Assembly (NCBI RefSeq): GCF_022829385.1
Contig: NZ_JAKSXX010000116.1
Coordinates: 1-64,000, forward strand
Origin: Methylobacterium sp. J-070
GTDB lineage: Bacteria > Pseudomonadota > Alphaproteobacteria > Rhizobiales > Beijerinckiaceae
DNA: 64,000 bases
Direction: 5' to 3'
Shown here: positions 26,361 through 35,632 of the stretch, one piece after another
Layout: each line of letters starts with the position of its first letter
Numbering within the stretch: position 1 is the stretch's first letter
Program-made: the position numbers and the translations under genes
Notes under the pieces: generated by a model
What the model was told of the DNA's origin: nothing
The model's database searches: none
Seen by the model: the letters and a program-made list of their open reading frames with translations, nothing else

Positions 26361-29180
26361 ATGCTGGGTCTGACCTTCGCCGCGCCGCTGGCGCTCGCCG
26401 CCCTGATCGGCCTGCCGGCCCTGTGGTTCCTGCTGCGGGTGACCCCGCCGCGTCCGCGCCGGATCGACTTCCCGCCGCTGAAGCTCGTGGCCGACCTGAT
26501 GCCGCAGCGGCAGAACCCGGCTCGCACGCCGCCGTGGCTGCTGATCCTGCGGCTGCTCATCGCCGCCGCGCTGATCCTGGCGGTGGCCGGGCCGGTCTGG
26601 AACGCCGGCGGCGTCGGGGCCGGCGGCGGCCGCAGCGCGCTCCTCGTGCTGCTCGACAACGGGTTCACCGCCGCCCACGACTGGCGCGACCGGCTTCGGG
26701 TCGCCACCGACGCCGTGGAAGGCGCCGCCCGCGACGGACGGCCGGTGGCGGTGATCGGCCTCGCCGACGCGCCCGCCGCCTTCGACGCGAAGGTGCCGGC
26801 CGCCGCGCTGGAGCGCCTGCGCGCCCTGGCGCCCCGGCCGATCCTGCCCGTCCGCGACGCGCATCTCGCGACGATCGAGACCTTTCTGGCGAAGAACCCC
26901 GGGGCCGGCCTCGTCTGGATCGGCGACGGCGTCGCCGGGGCCGGCGACGAACGCTTCGCCAAGGGCCTCGCCGCCCTCGTCGGCGGCAGCGGCGCCGCGC
27001 TGACGATCCTGCGGGCCGACCGGCCGCCGGCGCTCGCGCTCACCGTCACCGAGAAGGGCGGCACCCTCGTCGCCCGCGCCCTTCGGGCGGCCCCGAACGG
27101 TCGCGATGCCGGGGTGATCCGGGCGCTGGACCAGAAGGGCCTGCCGCTGGCCGAGCGCGATTTCGCCTTCGCGGCGGAGACCACGGAGGCACAGGCCACG
27201 TTCGAGATGCCGGTGGAGCTGCGCAACAGCATCAGCCGGCTGGAGATCGCGGGGGAGCGCTCCGCCGGCGCCGTGGTGCTGCAGGACGAGCGCGGCAAGC
27301 GGCGCCGGGTCGGCCTCGTCTTCGGCGGCACCCTCGACCAGGCCCAGCCCCTGCTGGCGCCGACCTACTACCTGGCCCGGGCGCTCCAGCCGTTCGCGGA
27401 CGTGCAGGAGCCCCGCGGCGCCAAGGGGACGGCCGAGTCGATCAACCAGCTCCTCGACAACCAGGTCTCGGTCCTGGTGCTGGCCGATGTCGGCGCGCTG
27501 GACGAGAAGACCACCGCGCGGATCGAGAGCTTCGTCAAGGAGGGCGGGATGCTGCTGCGTTTCGCCGGCCCCCGGCTCGCCGCCGGCAACGATCCGCTGG
27601 TGCCGGTGCGGCTGCGCCGGGGCGGCCGGACGCTCGGCGGGACGTTGTCCTGGGACAGCCCGAAGACCCTGGCGCCGTTCCCGCCGGAGAGCCCCTTCGC
27701 CGGCCTGAAGCCGCCGGCCGACATCGGCGTGCGCCGCCAGATCCTGGCCGAGCCAGACGGCGACCTGCCGAACCGCACCTGGGCCTCCCTCGAGGACGGC
27801 ACGCCGATCGTCACCGCGCAGAAGCGCGGCCAGGGGATGCTCGTTCTGTTCCACGTCACCGCCGACACGACCTGGTCGAACCTGCCGCTCTCGGGCCTGT
27901 TCATCGACATGCTCCGGCGCGTCGTGGCCCTCGCGGGCGCGGCGGTGCCCCGCCCCGGCGAGGCCCCGCGGGCGGCGGCCCCGGTGCTCGCCCCCCGGGT
28001 GACCCTCGACGGGTTCGGGGCGCTGGGCTCGCCCCCCGTCTCGGCCACCGCGGTGGCGGCCGATTACGCCGACCGGGCGAGCCTGGAACACCCGCCGGGC
28101 TTCTATGGTCCGCCGGACGGAGGCATCAGCGTGAACGCCCTGAACCCGGAGGACCGCCTGAAGCCCTTCGACGCCGCGGCGCTCGAGGGCGCCCGCGTCG
28201 GGTCGCTCGCCGGGGCCGAAACCCTGGACCTGCGCCCGAGCCTGTTCACCCTGGCGCTGCTGCTCCTGGCCGTCGATACCCTGGCGGGCCTGTGGCTCGG
28301 CGGCTTCCTGCGCCGCGGCGGGCTGGCCGGTCGCCTGCGCGGGCGCCCGGCGGTGCTGGCGATGGCCGGCCTGCTGCTGCTCGCCGGCCTGCCGGGTCAA
28401 CCGGCGCGGGCCGAGGAGCCGGTGGCCAACCGGCCGAACGGGATCGAATCGGGGCTGGTCACGCGTCTCGCCTACGTGGTCACGGGCGATGCCGGCCTCG
28501 ACGAGGCGAGCCGGACCGGGCTCACCGGCCTGACCCAGATGCTGTCCGCCCGCACCGCCCTGGAGCCGGGCGAACCCGCCGGCATCGATCCGGCCAAGGA
28601 CGAGCTGGCCTTCTACCCGCTGATCTACTGGCCGATCGCCCCGAGCCGGCCGCAGCCCTCGGAGGCCGCGATCCGCAGGATCGACGCGTTCATGCGCAAC
28701 GGCGGCACGGTCCTGTTCGACACCCGCGACGCCCTCACCGCCCGGCCGGGGGGCCCGGCCTCCCCCGAGGCCACCTACCTGCGCAAGATGCTGGCGACGC
28801 TGGAGGTGCCGGAACTGGAACCGGTTCCCCTCGACCACGTGCTGACCAAGGCGTTCTACCTCGTGGATAGCTTCCCCGGCCGCTACGCCACCGGCCAGAC
28901 CTGGGTCGAGGCGCTTCCCCCCGCCGCGGAGGGCGCCGAGCGCCGCCCCGCCCGGGCCGGCGACGGGGTCAGCCCGATCATCATCACCGGCAACGACCTC
29001 GCCGCCGCCTGGGCGGTGGGCCGCCGGGGCGAGCCGCTCTACCCGGTGGTCGGCGGCGACCAGCGCCAGCGCGAGATGGCGTTCCGCGGCGGCGTCAACA
29101 TCGTGATGTACACGCTGACCGGCAACTACAAGGCGGACCAAGTGCACGTCCCCGCCCTGCTGGAGCGGCTGGGTCAGTGA
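26361..29180 (+). CDS. BatA-like membrane protein with C-terminal DUF4159
   Basis: A 939-residue membrane protein. The N-terminus has two transmembrane segments (about 5-25 and 54-74) around the RIDFPPLKL motif typical of BatA/aerotolerance-related proteins. A VWA-like region follows whose metal motif is degenerate (LLDNGFTAA instead of DxSxS). Further transmembrane segments lie at about 628-650 and 663-682, and the C-terminal 260 residues form a DUF4159 domain (AFYPLIYWPI, RNGGTVLFDTRD). A GAGG ribosome site precedes the ATG, 7 bases after the DUF58 stop, so the genes are in one operon. Confidence 0.88.
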   Translation: MLGLTFAAPLALAALIGLPALWFLLRVTPPRPRRIDFPPLKLVADLMPQRQNPARTPPWLLILRLLIAAALILAVAGPVWNAGGVGAGGGRSALLVLLDNGFTAAHDWRDRLRVATDAVEGAARDGRPVAVIGLADAPAAFDAKVPAAALERLRALAPRPILPVRDAHLATIETFLAKNPGAGLVWIGDGVAGAGDERFAKGLAALVGGSGAALTILRADRPPALALTVTEKGGTLVARALRAAPNGRDAGVIRALDQKGLPLAERDFAFAAETTEAQATFEMPVELRNSISRLEIAGERSAGAVVLQDERGKRRRVGLVFGGTLDQAQPLLAPTYYLARALQPFADVQEPRGAKGTAESINQLLDNQVSVLVLADVGALDEKTTARIESFVKEGGMLLRFAGPRLAAGNDPLVPVRLRRGGRTLGGTLSWDSPKTLAPFPPESPFAGLKPPADIGVRRQILAEPDGDLPNRTWASLEDGTPIVTAQKRGQGMLVLFHVTADTTWSNLPLSGLFIDMLRRVVALAGAAVPRPGEAPRAAAPVLAPRVTLDGFGALGSPPVSATAVAADYADRASLEHPPGFYGPPDGGISVNALNPEDRLKPFDAAALEGARVGSLAGAETLDLRPSLFTLALLLLAVDTLAGLWLGGFLRRGGLAGRLRGRPAVLAMAGLLLLAGLPGQPARAEEPVANRPNGIESGLVTRLAYVVTGDAGLDEASRTGLTGLTQMLSARTALEPGEPAGIDPAKDELAFYPLIYWPIAPSRPQPSEAAIRRIDAFMRNGGTVLFDTRDALTARPGGPASPEATYLRKMLATLEVPELEPVPLDHVLTKAFYLVDSFPGRYATGQTWVEALPPAAEGAERRPARAGDGVSPIIITGNDLAAAWAVGRRGEPLYPVVGGDQRQREMAFRGGVNIVMYTLTGNYKADQVHVPALLERLGQ

Positions 29181-29212
29181 GTTCCTTTCCCGTTGACGCG
29201 TGCGGCACGGTC

Positions 29213-29389
29213 ACCCCTCCCCCCTCTGCGGGGGAGGGTACCCTGCGCAGCAGGGGGGGAGAGGGGAGCGCGGCGTCTGGACGGGGCAGAAGCCTTCGTG
29301 AAGGCCGACTCATTTCCTTCTGCGTCGCTCCCCTCTCCCGACCCCTGCCGACGCAGGGGCCACCCTGCCCCGAAGGGGGGGGAGGGAGA
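29213..29389. repeat. Long composite repeat (copy C)
   Basis: The left arm is CCCTCCCCCCTCTGCGGGGG with its pairing G-tract, then a CTGCGCAGCAGGGG hairpin and GAGAGGGGAGCG. The right half mirrors this from CGCTCCCCTCTCCCGACCCC to GGGGGGGAGGGAG. The centre contains CTTCGTGAAGGCCGACTCAT. The same architecture recurs at 58722-58898 and 62936-63108. It lies between two genes of the MoxR operon and could form a large stem in the transcript. Confidence 0.75.
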
Positions 29390-29421
29390 CGCCGCGTCAC
29401 GGATCCGGAGTGCTCCGCCCC

Positions 29422-31506
29422 ATGCTGAGCCTCAGCTTCACCCCCCTCATCCCCTGGCCGGCCATCGCCGTCCTGGGCGTGATCGTCGCCGTCCTGGCGG
29501 TGTTCGCCGTCCTGGCGCGGGGCCGGACCGCCTGGCTGCGCGCCCTCGTCCTCGCCCTGGTGCTGGCGGCGCTGACCAACCCGGCGCTGGTGCGCGAGGA
29601 CCGCGAGCCCGTGAAGGACGTCGCCGCCATCGTGGTCGACCGGTCCGGGTCGCAGGCGCTGGGCGATCGTCCGCAGATGACCGACACGGTCCGGGCCGAG
29701 TTGCAGCGCCGCTTCGGGGCGCTCACCGACATCGAGCCCCGGTTCATCGACGTGCCCGACGCCAAGGACGGCGACGACGGCACCAAGCTGTTCACCGCCC
29801 TCGGCCAGGCGCTGGCCGACGTGCCGCCCGAGCGCCTCGCCGGGATCGTGATGCTCACCGACGGGGTGGTCCACGACATCCCGGCCTCCCTGGCCCAGCT
29901 CGGCGTCAAGGCGCCGCTGCACGTGCTGGTCACCGGGCATCCGGACGAGCGCGACCGGCAGATCAAGCTGCTGGAAGCGCCCCGCTTCGGCATCGTCGGC
30001 CGCGACCTGACAATCCGCGCCGAGGTGATGGAGCGCGGCGGCACCGGCCACGCGGTGGTCACCGTGCGCCGCGACGGCGAGGAGATGGGCCGCCGCGACG
30101 TCGCCACCGACAAGCCGTTCGCGCTCAATCTGCGGATCGAGCATGGCGGGCCCAACGTCGTGGAGATCGAGGTCGAGCCGCTGCCGGGCGAGCTGACCAC
30201 CGTCAACAACCGCGCGGTGCTGCCGATCGAGGGCATCCGCGAGAAGCTCCGGGTGCTTCTGGTCTCCGGCGAGCCGCACCAGGGCGAGCGCACGTGGCGC
30301 AACCTGTTGAAGTCTGACGCCAACGTCGACCTCGTGCACTTCACCATCCTGCGGCCACCCGAGAAGCAGGACGGCACGCCGATCTCGGAACTTTCCCTGA
30401 TCGCCTTCCCGACCCGCGAGCTGTTCGTCCAGAAGATCAAGGATTTCGACCTGATCATCTTCGACCGCTACGCCAACCAGAGCGTGCTGCCGCAGGCCTA
30501 TTTCGACAACATCGTCCGCTACGTCCGCGAGGGGGGCGCCCTTTTGATCGCCGCCGGGCCGGAATTCGCCGGGCCGGCGAGCCTCGCGCGCACGCGCCTC
30601 GCCGGCATTCTGCCGGGCGATCCGGACGGGCGGGTGGTCGAGAAGCCCTACAAGGCGACGCCGACCCAGGTCGGCCAGCGGCACCCGGTCACGCGCGCCC
30701 TGCCGGGCTCGGACGCGACCCCGCCGGCCTGGGGTGACTGGCTGCGCATCGTCGAGGCCCGGACCCGCCCGGGGATCCAGCCGATCCTGTCGGGGGCCGA
30801 GGGGTTGCCGCTCCTCGCCCTGTCGCGGGAGGACAAGGGCCGCGTCGCCCTGCTCCTGTCCGACCATGCCTGGCTGTGGGCGCGCGGCTACCAGGAGGGC
30901 GGCCCGTATCTCGACCTGCTGCGCCGCCTCGGCCACTGGCTGATGAAGGAGCCGGCGCTCGAGGAGGAAGCCCTGCGCGCGCAGACCACCGGCCGCGGCC
31001 GGGAGGTCCGGGTCGAGCGCCAGACCATGGCGGACCAGACCGAGCCGGTCACCGTCACGGGGCCGACCGGCAAGGTGACGACGCTGACCCTCAAGCCCGG
31101 CGAGCCCGGCCTGTTCACCGCGACCTTCGAGGCCGAGTCGCTCGGGCTGCACACGCTGCGCTCGGGCAATCTCGTGGCCTTCGTCAGCGTCGGGCCGGCC
31201 AACCCCCGGGAACTGGCCGACGTGTTCAGCGACACCGAGCGCCTGAAGGCGGTGGCGGAGGGCTCGGGCGGCTCGATCCGGCGCGTCGCCGAGGCCGGCG
31301 GCGCGGTCCAGGTGCCGCGTCTCGCCACCGTGCGGAGCGGGCGGCTCGCGGGCGCGGACTGGATCGGCTTCCGGCCGAGCGACAGCGCCAACATCCGCGG
31401 CGTCGAGGTCTATCCGCTGGCGCTGGGGCTGGCGGCCCTGGCCGCGCTGGCCGCCGCCCTGCTCGCCATGTGGCTGGTGGAGGGACGGCGAGGTCGGGCT
31501 GCGTGA
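29422..31506 (+). CDS. VWA/glutamine-amidotransferase-like membrane protein
   Basis: A 694-residue protein with two N-terminal transmembrane segments (about 12-32 and 38-56), a MIDAS-like VVDRSGSQA motif (about 73-81) and a class I amidotransferase-like Rossmann region (VLLVSGEPHQGERTWRNLL, FDLIIFDRY, YVREGGALLIAAG). A final transmembrane segment lies near the C-terminus. No catalytic cysteine triad is evident, so enzymatic amidotransferase activity is unlikely. GGAG lies 11 bases before the ATG at 29422. It completes the MoxR-DUF58-DUF4159 module; the products probably form a membrane complex. Confidence 0.85.
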   Translation: MLSLSFTPLIPWPAIAVLGVIVAVLAVFAVLARGRTAWLRALVLALVLAALTNPALVREDREPVKDVAAIVVDRSGSQALGDRPQMTDTVRAELQRRFGALTDIEPRFIDVPDAKDGDDGTKLFTALGQALADVPPERLAGIVMLTDGVVHDIPASLAQLGVKAPLHVLVTGHPDERDRQIKLLEAPRFGIVGRDLTIRAEVMERGGTGHAVVTVRRDGEEMGRRDVATDKPFALNLRIEHGGPNVVEIEVEPLPGELTTVNNRAVLPIEGIREKLRVLLVSGEPHQGERTWRNLLKSDANVDLVHFTILRPPEKQDGTPISELSLIAFPTRELFVQKIKDFDLIIFDRYANQSVLPQAYFDNIVRYVREGGALLIAAGPEFAGPASLARTRLAGILPGDPDGRVVEKPYKATPTQVGQRHPVTRALPGSDATPPAWGDWLRIVEARTRPGIQPILSGAEGLPLLALSREDKGRVALLLSDHAWLWARGYQEGGPYLDLLRRLGHWLMKEPALEEEALRAQTTGRGREVRVERQTMADQTEPVTVTGPTGKVTTLTLKPGEPGLFTATFEAESLGLHTLRSGNLVAFVSVGPANPRELADVFSDTERLKAVAEGSGGSIRRVAEAGGAVQVPRLATVRSGRLAGADWIGFRPSDSANIRGVEVYPLALGLAALAALAAALLAMWLVEGRRGRAA

Positions 31507-31633
31507 GGGGGGCTCGCGCGCCCTATCCTGCAATGCGGCGCACGCCTGCACGCTCGACGGGCGGGGCGCGCTCGGCCTATGAGCCCCGATACCCGCCCCC
31601 CGCGCGGGTCCACACACCGGAGACAGCCTGCCC

Positions 31634-33547
31634 GTGACAGCGAAGACCGTGACCGGACGCCTCCTCGCCGCGACGCTCCTGGCCGCGTGCCTCCACCTCG
31701 CCCCGGCCCGCGCGCAGGAGCCGTCCGCGATGCCGTCGACGCCGGCGCTCCCGCCGGCCGCCACGGGCCAGTGGACCTATGCGCTGACGCTGATGGGCCA
31801 GCCGAAATACGGTCCCGACTTCAAGCATTTCGACTATGCCGACCCGGCCGCCCCCAAGGGCGGCCTCGTGCGTCTCGGCGCGCAGGGCGGGTTCGACAAT
31901 TTCAATATCGTCGTCGCCGGCCTGAAGGGCGATCTCGAGGGCGGGATCCAGCAGATCTACGATCCGCTGATGACCCAGTCGTCGGACGAGCCGTTCACCT
32001 CCTACGGCCTGCTCGCCGAGGCGGTGCGGGTCGCCCCCGATCTCGGCTCGGTCTCGTACCGCCTGCGCGCGAATGCCCGCTGGCACGACGGCCAGCCGAT
32101 CACCCCCGAGGACGTGGTCTGGTCCTTCGACCTGCTCAAGGCCAACAGCCCGTTCTACGCCGCCTATTACCAGACCGTCGCCAAGGCCGAGGCCACCGGG
32201 CCGCACGAGGTGACCTTCACGTTCACCGAGACCGGCAACCGCGAGTTGCCGCAGGTGATCGGGCAGCTCCGGGTGCTGCCCAAGCACTGGTGGACTGCCA
32301 AGGATGCCAACGGCAAGCCGCGCAATCCCACCGAGACCACCCTGGAGCCGCCGCTGGGCTCGGGCCCCTACCGCCTGGCGAAGTTCGATCCCGGCCGCAG
32401 CGCCACCTACACCCGGGTGCCCGACTACTGGGGCAAGGACCTGCCGGTGAATGCCGGGCACTACAACTTCGACACCGAGCGCTACGAGTATTTTCGCGAC
32501 GGCACCGTGCTGGTCGAGGCGCTGAAGGGCGACCTCTACGACTTCCGCGCCGAGAACGTCGCCCGCAACTGGGCCACCGCGTACGACGACTTCCCGGCCG
32601 TGAAGGACGGGCGCCTGATCAAGGAGGCGTTCCCAGACCGCGGCATGGGCATCATGCAGGCCTTCGTGTTCAACACCCGCCGAGAGAAGTTCAAGGATCC
32701 GCGCGTCCGCCGGGCCTTCAACCTCGCGATGAACTACGAGGAGATGAACAAGGCCCTGTTCTACGGCCTGTACAACCGGATCAACTCCTACTTCTTCGGC
32801 TCGGAGCTGGCCTCCTCGGGCCTGCCGGAGGGCGACGAGAAGGCGATCCTGGAGAGCGTCAAGGACAAGGTCCCGGCATCGGTCTTCACGACGCCCTACG
32901 CCAACCCCGTGAACGACAGCCCCGAGGCCGTCCGGAAAAACCTGCGCGAGGCCGTCGGCCTGCTACGCGAGGCGGGCTACGAGCTGCGCGGCGGCAAGAT
33001 GGTCAACAAGGCCACGGGCGAGCCGCTGACCGTCGAGTTTCTGGAGTTCCAGAACACCTTCGAGCGGGTGATCCTGCCGTTCTCGGCGCAGCTGAAGCTG
33101 ATCGGCATCGACGCCACGCTGCGCGTGATAGACCAGGCCCAGTACCAGAACCGGATCCGCGGCTTCGACTTCGACGTCACCACGACCTCGTGGGGCGAGT
33201 CGCTCTCGCCGGGCAACGAGCAGCGCGAGTACTGGGGTTCGACGGCCGCCGACAAACCGGGCTCGCGCAACCTGATCGGCATCAAGGATCCCGGCATCGA
33301 CGCGCTGATCGAGAAGGTGATCTTCGCCAAGGACCGGCCGGGCGTGATCGCCGCCACCCGGGCGCTCGACCGGGTGCTGCTGGCCCACGACTACGTCGTG
33401 CCGCAATGGTCCTCCAACCAGCAGCGGACCCTGCGCTGGAACCGGTTCGGCCACCCGGCGATCCTGCCGCTCTACGCCAGCTCCGGCTTCCCCACGACGT
33501 GGTGGTACGATGCCGCGCTCGCGGCCAAGACCGGGGCGCCCCGTTGA
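31634..33547 (+). CDS. ABC transporter substrate-binding protein, family 5 (YejA-like), copy 1
   Basis: A 637-residue periplasmic protein with a signal peptide (GRLLAATLLAACLHLAPARA-Q), a GTG start and GGAGA 10 bases upstream. Family features: KYGPDFKHFDYADPAAPKGG, the RANARWHDGQPITPEDVVWS signature, LGSGPYRLAKFDPGRS and a DYWGKDLPVN segment. This is the YejA branch, which binds peptides such as microcin C. It is 46 percent or so alike by eye to the next gene, a tandem paralogue. Confidence 0.9.
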   Translation: MTAKTVTGRLLAATLLAACLHLAPARAQEPSAMPSTPALPPAATGQWTYALTLMGQPKYGPDFKHFDYADPAAPKGGLVRLGAQGGFDNFNIVVAGLKGDLEGGIQQIYDPLMTQSSDEPFTSYGLLAEAVRVAPDLGSVSYRLRANARWHDGQPITPEDVVWSFDLLKANSPFYAAYYQTVAKAEATGPHEVTFTFTETGNRELPQVIGQLRVLPKHWWTAKDANGKPRNPTETTLEPPLGSGPYRLAKFDPGRSATYTRVPDYWGKDLPVNAGHYNFDTERYEYFRDGTVLVEALKGDLYDFRAENVARNWATAYDDFPAVKDGRLIKEAFPDRGMGIMQAFVFNTRREKFKDPRVRRAFNLAMNYEEMNKALFYGLYNRINSYFFGSELASSGLPEGDEKAILESVKDKVPASVFTTPYANPVNDSPEAVRKNLREAVGLLREAGYELRGGKMVNKATGEPLTVEFLEFQNTFERVILPFSAQLKLIGIDATLRVIDQAQYQNRIRGFDFDVTTTSWGESLSPGNEQREYWGSTAADKPGSRNLIGIKDPGIDALIEKVIFAKDRPGVIAATRALDRVLLAHDYVVPQWSSNQQRTLRWNRFGHPAILPLYASSGFPTTWWYDAALAAKTGAPR

Positions 33548-35397
33548 CGGGTCGCCTCTGGACGCCGAGCCGGCGCGCGCTCGTCCTCGGTGCCGGCGCC
33601 CTCGCGGCGATCCGGCCGGCCCGGGCCGTGGGCGGGGAGCGCCACGGCCTGTCCAGCTTCGGCGAGCTGAAGTATCCGCCGACCTTCGACCATTTCGACT
33701 ACGTGAACCCGATGGCGCCGCGCGGGGGCCGCTTCTCGACCCAGCTCGCCGGCACGACCGGCAACCAGGCGTTCAACACCTTCAACACGTTGAACATCTA
33801 CGTGCTGCGCGGCGAGGGCGCCGCCGGGATGAGCCTGACCTTCGACAGCCTTATGGTCCGGGCGCTCGACGAACCGGACGCGGTCTACGGACTGGCAGCG
33901 CGGTCGGTGGCGGTCAGCCCGGACGGCCTGACCTACACGTTCGCGCTGCGTCCGCAGGCCCGGTTCCACGACGGCTCCCGGCTCACCGCCCGCGACGCCG
34001 CCTTCAGCCTCACGCTCCTGCGCGAGAAGGGCCATCCCGAGATCGCCGAGGTGATCCGCCCCATGACCGAGGCCCAGGCCGACGGCGAGGAGCGGCTGGT
34101 CGTGACCTTCGCGCCCGGCCGCGCCCGGGACCTGCCGCTGTTCGTGGCGCAGCTGCCGATCTTCTCGGCGGCCTATTACGGCGCCCGCGACTTCGAGGCC
34201 TCGACCTTGGAGGCGCCGCTGGGCTCCGGCCCCTATCGGGTCGGCACGGTCGATCCCGGCCGCTCCATCGGATTCGTGCGGGTGCCGGATTACTGGGCCG
34301 CCGACCTGCCGGTGAATGTCGGCCAGAACAACTTCGACACGATCCGCTACGAGTATTTTCGCGATCGCACCGTGGCGTTCGAGGCGTTCAAGAGCGGCGC
34401 CTTCACGTTCCGGGAGGAGTTCACCGCCCGGGTCTGGGCCACGGGCTACGACTTCCCGGCGCTCACCGAGGGCCGCGTGGTCCGCGACACGGTGCCGGAC
34501 GCGCGGCCCAGCGGCACGCAGGGCTGGTGGATCAACACCCGCCGCGCCGCGTTCCGCGATCCCCGGGTGCGCGAGGCGATCGGCCTGTGCTTCGATTTCG
34601 AATGGTCGAACCGGAACCTGATGTACGGCGCCTATGCGCGCACGGCCTCGTTTTTCGAGAACTCGGACCTCAAGGCGACGGGAAAACCTTCGGCCGAGGA
34701 ACTGGCCCTGCTGGAGCCGCTGAAGGACCTGCCGCCCGAGGTTTACGGCGAGGCCTGGACGCCGCCGGTCTCGGACGGGTCCGGCCAGGACCGGGCGCTG
34801 CTCAAGCGCGCCGACACGCTGCTGCGCGAGGCCGGCTGCACCCGCCAGGGAGGCACCCTCGTGCTGCCGAGCGGGCAGCCGCTGACCCTCGAGTTCCTGG
34901 ACGACGACCCGGTGTTCGAGGCGGTGACGCAGCCGTTCATCCGCAACCTCGGGCTGCTCGGGATCAAGGCGAGCCTGCGCGTGGTCGACCCGTCGCAGTA
35001 CCAGACACGGCTCAAAGATTTCGACTTCGACGTCACGCCGCGCCGCTACAGCAGCGGCCTGACGCCCGGGGCGGAGCTGCGCGAGACCTACGGCGCCCGG
35101 GCGGCCGCGACCGCGGGCTCCAACAACCTGTCGGGGATCGCGAGCCCGGCCGTCGACGCCCTGCTCACCGCGATCGCCGACGCCCGATCGCGGGCGGACC
35201 TGACCGCCGCCTGCCGGGCCCTCGACCGGGTGCTGCGGGCCGGGCGCTACTGGGTGCCGATGTGGTACGCCACCACCCACCGCCTCGCCCTATGGGACGT
35301 CTACGGCCGCCCCGCCAGCCCGCCGAAATACGACCTCGGGGCGCCGGGGGTCTGGTGGTTCGACGCCCAGAAAGCCAAGCGGATCGGGCGGGGCTGA
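33544..35397 (+). CDS. ABC transporter substrate-binding protein, family 5 (YejA-like), copy 2
   Basis: A 617-residue paralogue of the preceding gene. The start is a TTG at 33544 that overlaps the previous stop (TTGA), indicating translational coupling. The N-terminus SRRALVLGAGALAAIRPARA is a likely Tat signal, unlike copy 1. Shared landmarks: KYPPTFDHFDYVNPMAPRGG, LGSGPYRVGTVDPGRS, DYWAADLPVNVGQNNFDTIR and YEYFRDRTVAFEAFKSG. Two binding proteins with different export signals may serve one permease with different ligands. Confidence 0.9.
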   Translation: MTGRLWTPSRRALVLGAGALAAIRPARAVGGERHGLSSFGELKYPPTFDHFDYVNPMAPRGGRFSTQLAGTTGNQAFNTFNTLNIYVLRGEGAAGMSLTFDSLMVRALDEPDAVYGLAARSVAVSPDGLTYTFALRPQARFHDGSRLTARDAAFSLTLLREKGHPEIAEVIRPMTEAQADGEERLVVTFAPGRARDLPLFVAQLPIFSAAYYGARDFEASTLEAPLGSGPYRVGTVDPGRSIGFVRVPDYWAADLPVNVGQNNFDTIRYEYFRDRTVAFEAFKSGAFTFREEFTARVWATGYDFPALTEGRVVRDTVPDARPSGTQGWWINTRRAAFRDPRVREAIGLCFDFEWSNRNLMYGAYARTASFFENSDLKATGKPSAEELALLEPLKDLPPEVYGEAWTPPVSDGSGQDRALLKRADTLLREAGCTRQGGTLVLPSGQPLTLEFLDDDPVFEAVTQPFIRNLGLLGIKASLRVVDPSQYQTRLKDFDFDVTPRRYSSGLTPGAELRETYGARAAATAGSNNLSGIASPAVDALLTAIADARSRADLTAACRALDRVLRAGRYWVPMWYATTHRLALWDVYGRPASPPKYDLGAPGVWWFDAQKAKRIGRG

Positions 35398-35452
35398 AGG
35401 CCTGTCTCGCGCCCAATCACGTCCGGAGACTTTGAATGGCCCGTCGACGCTC

Positions 35453-35538
35453 CCGTCCCCGCCGGACTCACACATCGTGATCGGCCGCATGGCTGCCAGA
35501 GGGAGCGCGGGTCTCCTCCCCCGTGCTGGAGAGGGGGC
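35453..35538. repeat. Degenerate intergenic repeat related to copies A and B
   Basis: The segment GCCGGACTCACACATCGTGA, then CTCCTCCCCC and GAGAGGGGG, resembles the left half of copy B. It lies in the 235-base gap between the second binding protein and yejB. The match is partial. Confidence 0.4.
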
Positions 35539-35632
35539 CGGTCGCGCCCTTCCCGAGCCGATGCGGTAAGTTCGCCGCCGCCATCGCGCCATCGAGGGCA
35601 GGATTTCGTCGTCAAGCGAAGGCTGAGAGACC

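Noticed and set aside
26163..29147. 994-codon minus-strand frame antisense to the DUF4159 gene
   Set aside because: It has repeated Arg/Gly/Gln-rich sequence without domains, and the plus-strand gene has membrane segments and conserved motifs.
29213..29389. CRISPR-like array in the repeated G/C-rich region
   Set aside because: The units are inverted, not direct, repeats with no regular spacers, and no cas genes are in the window.
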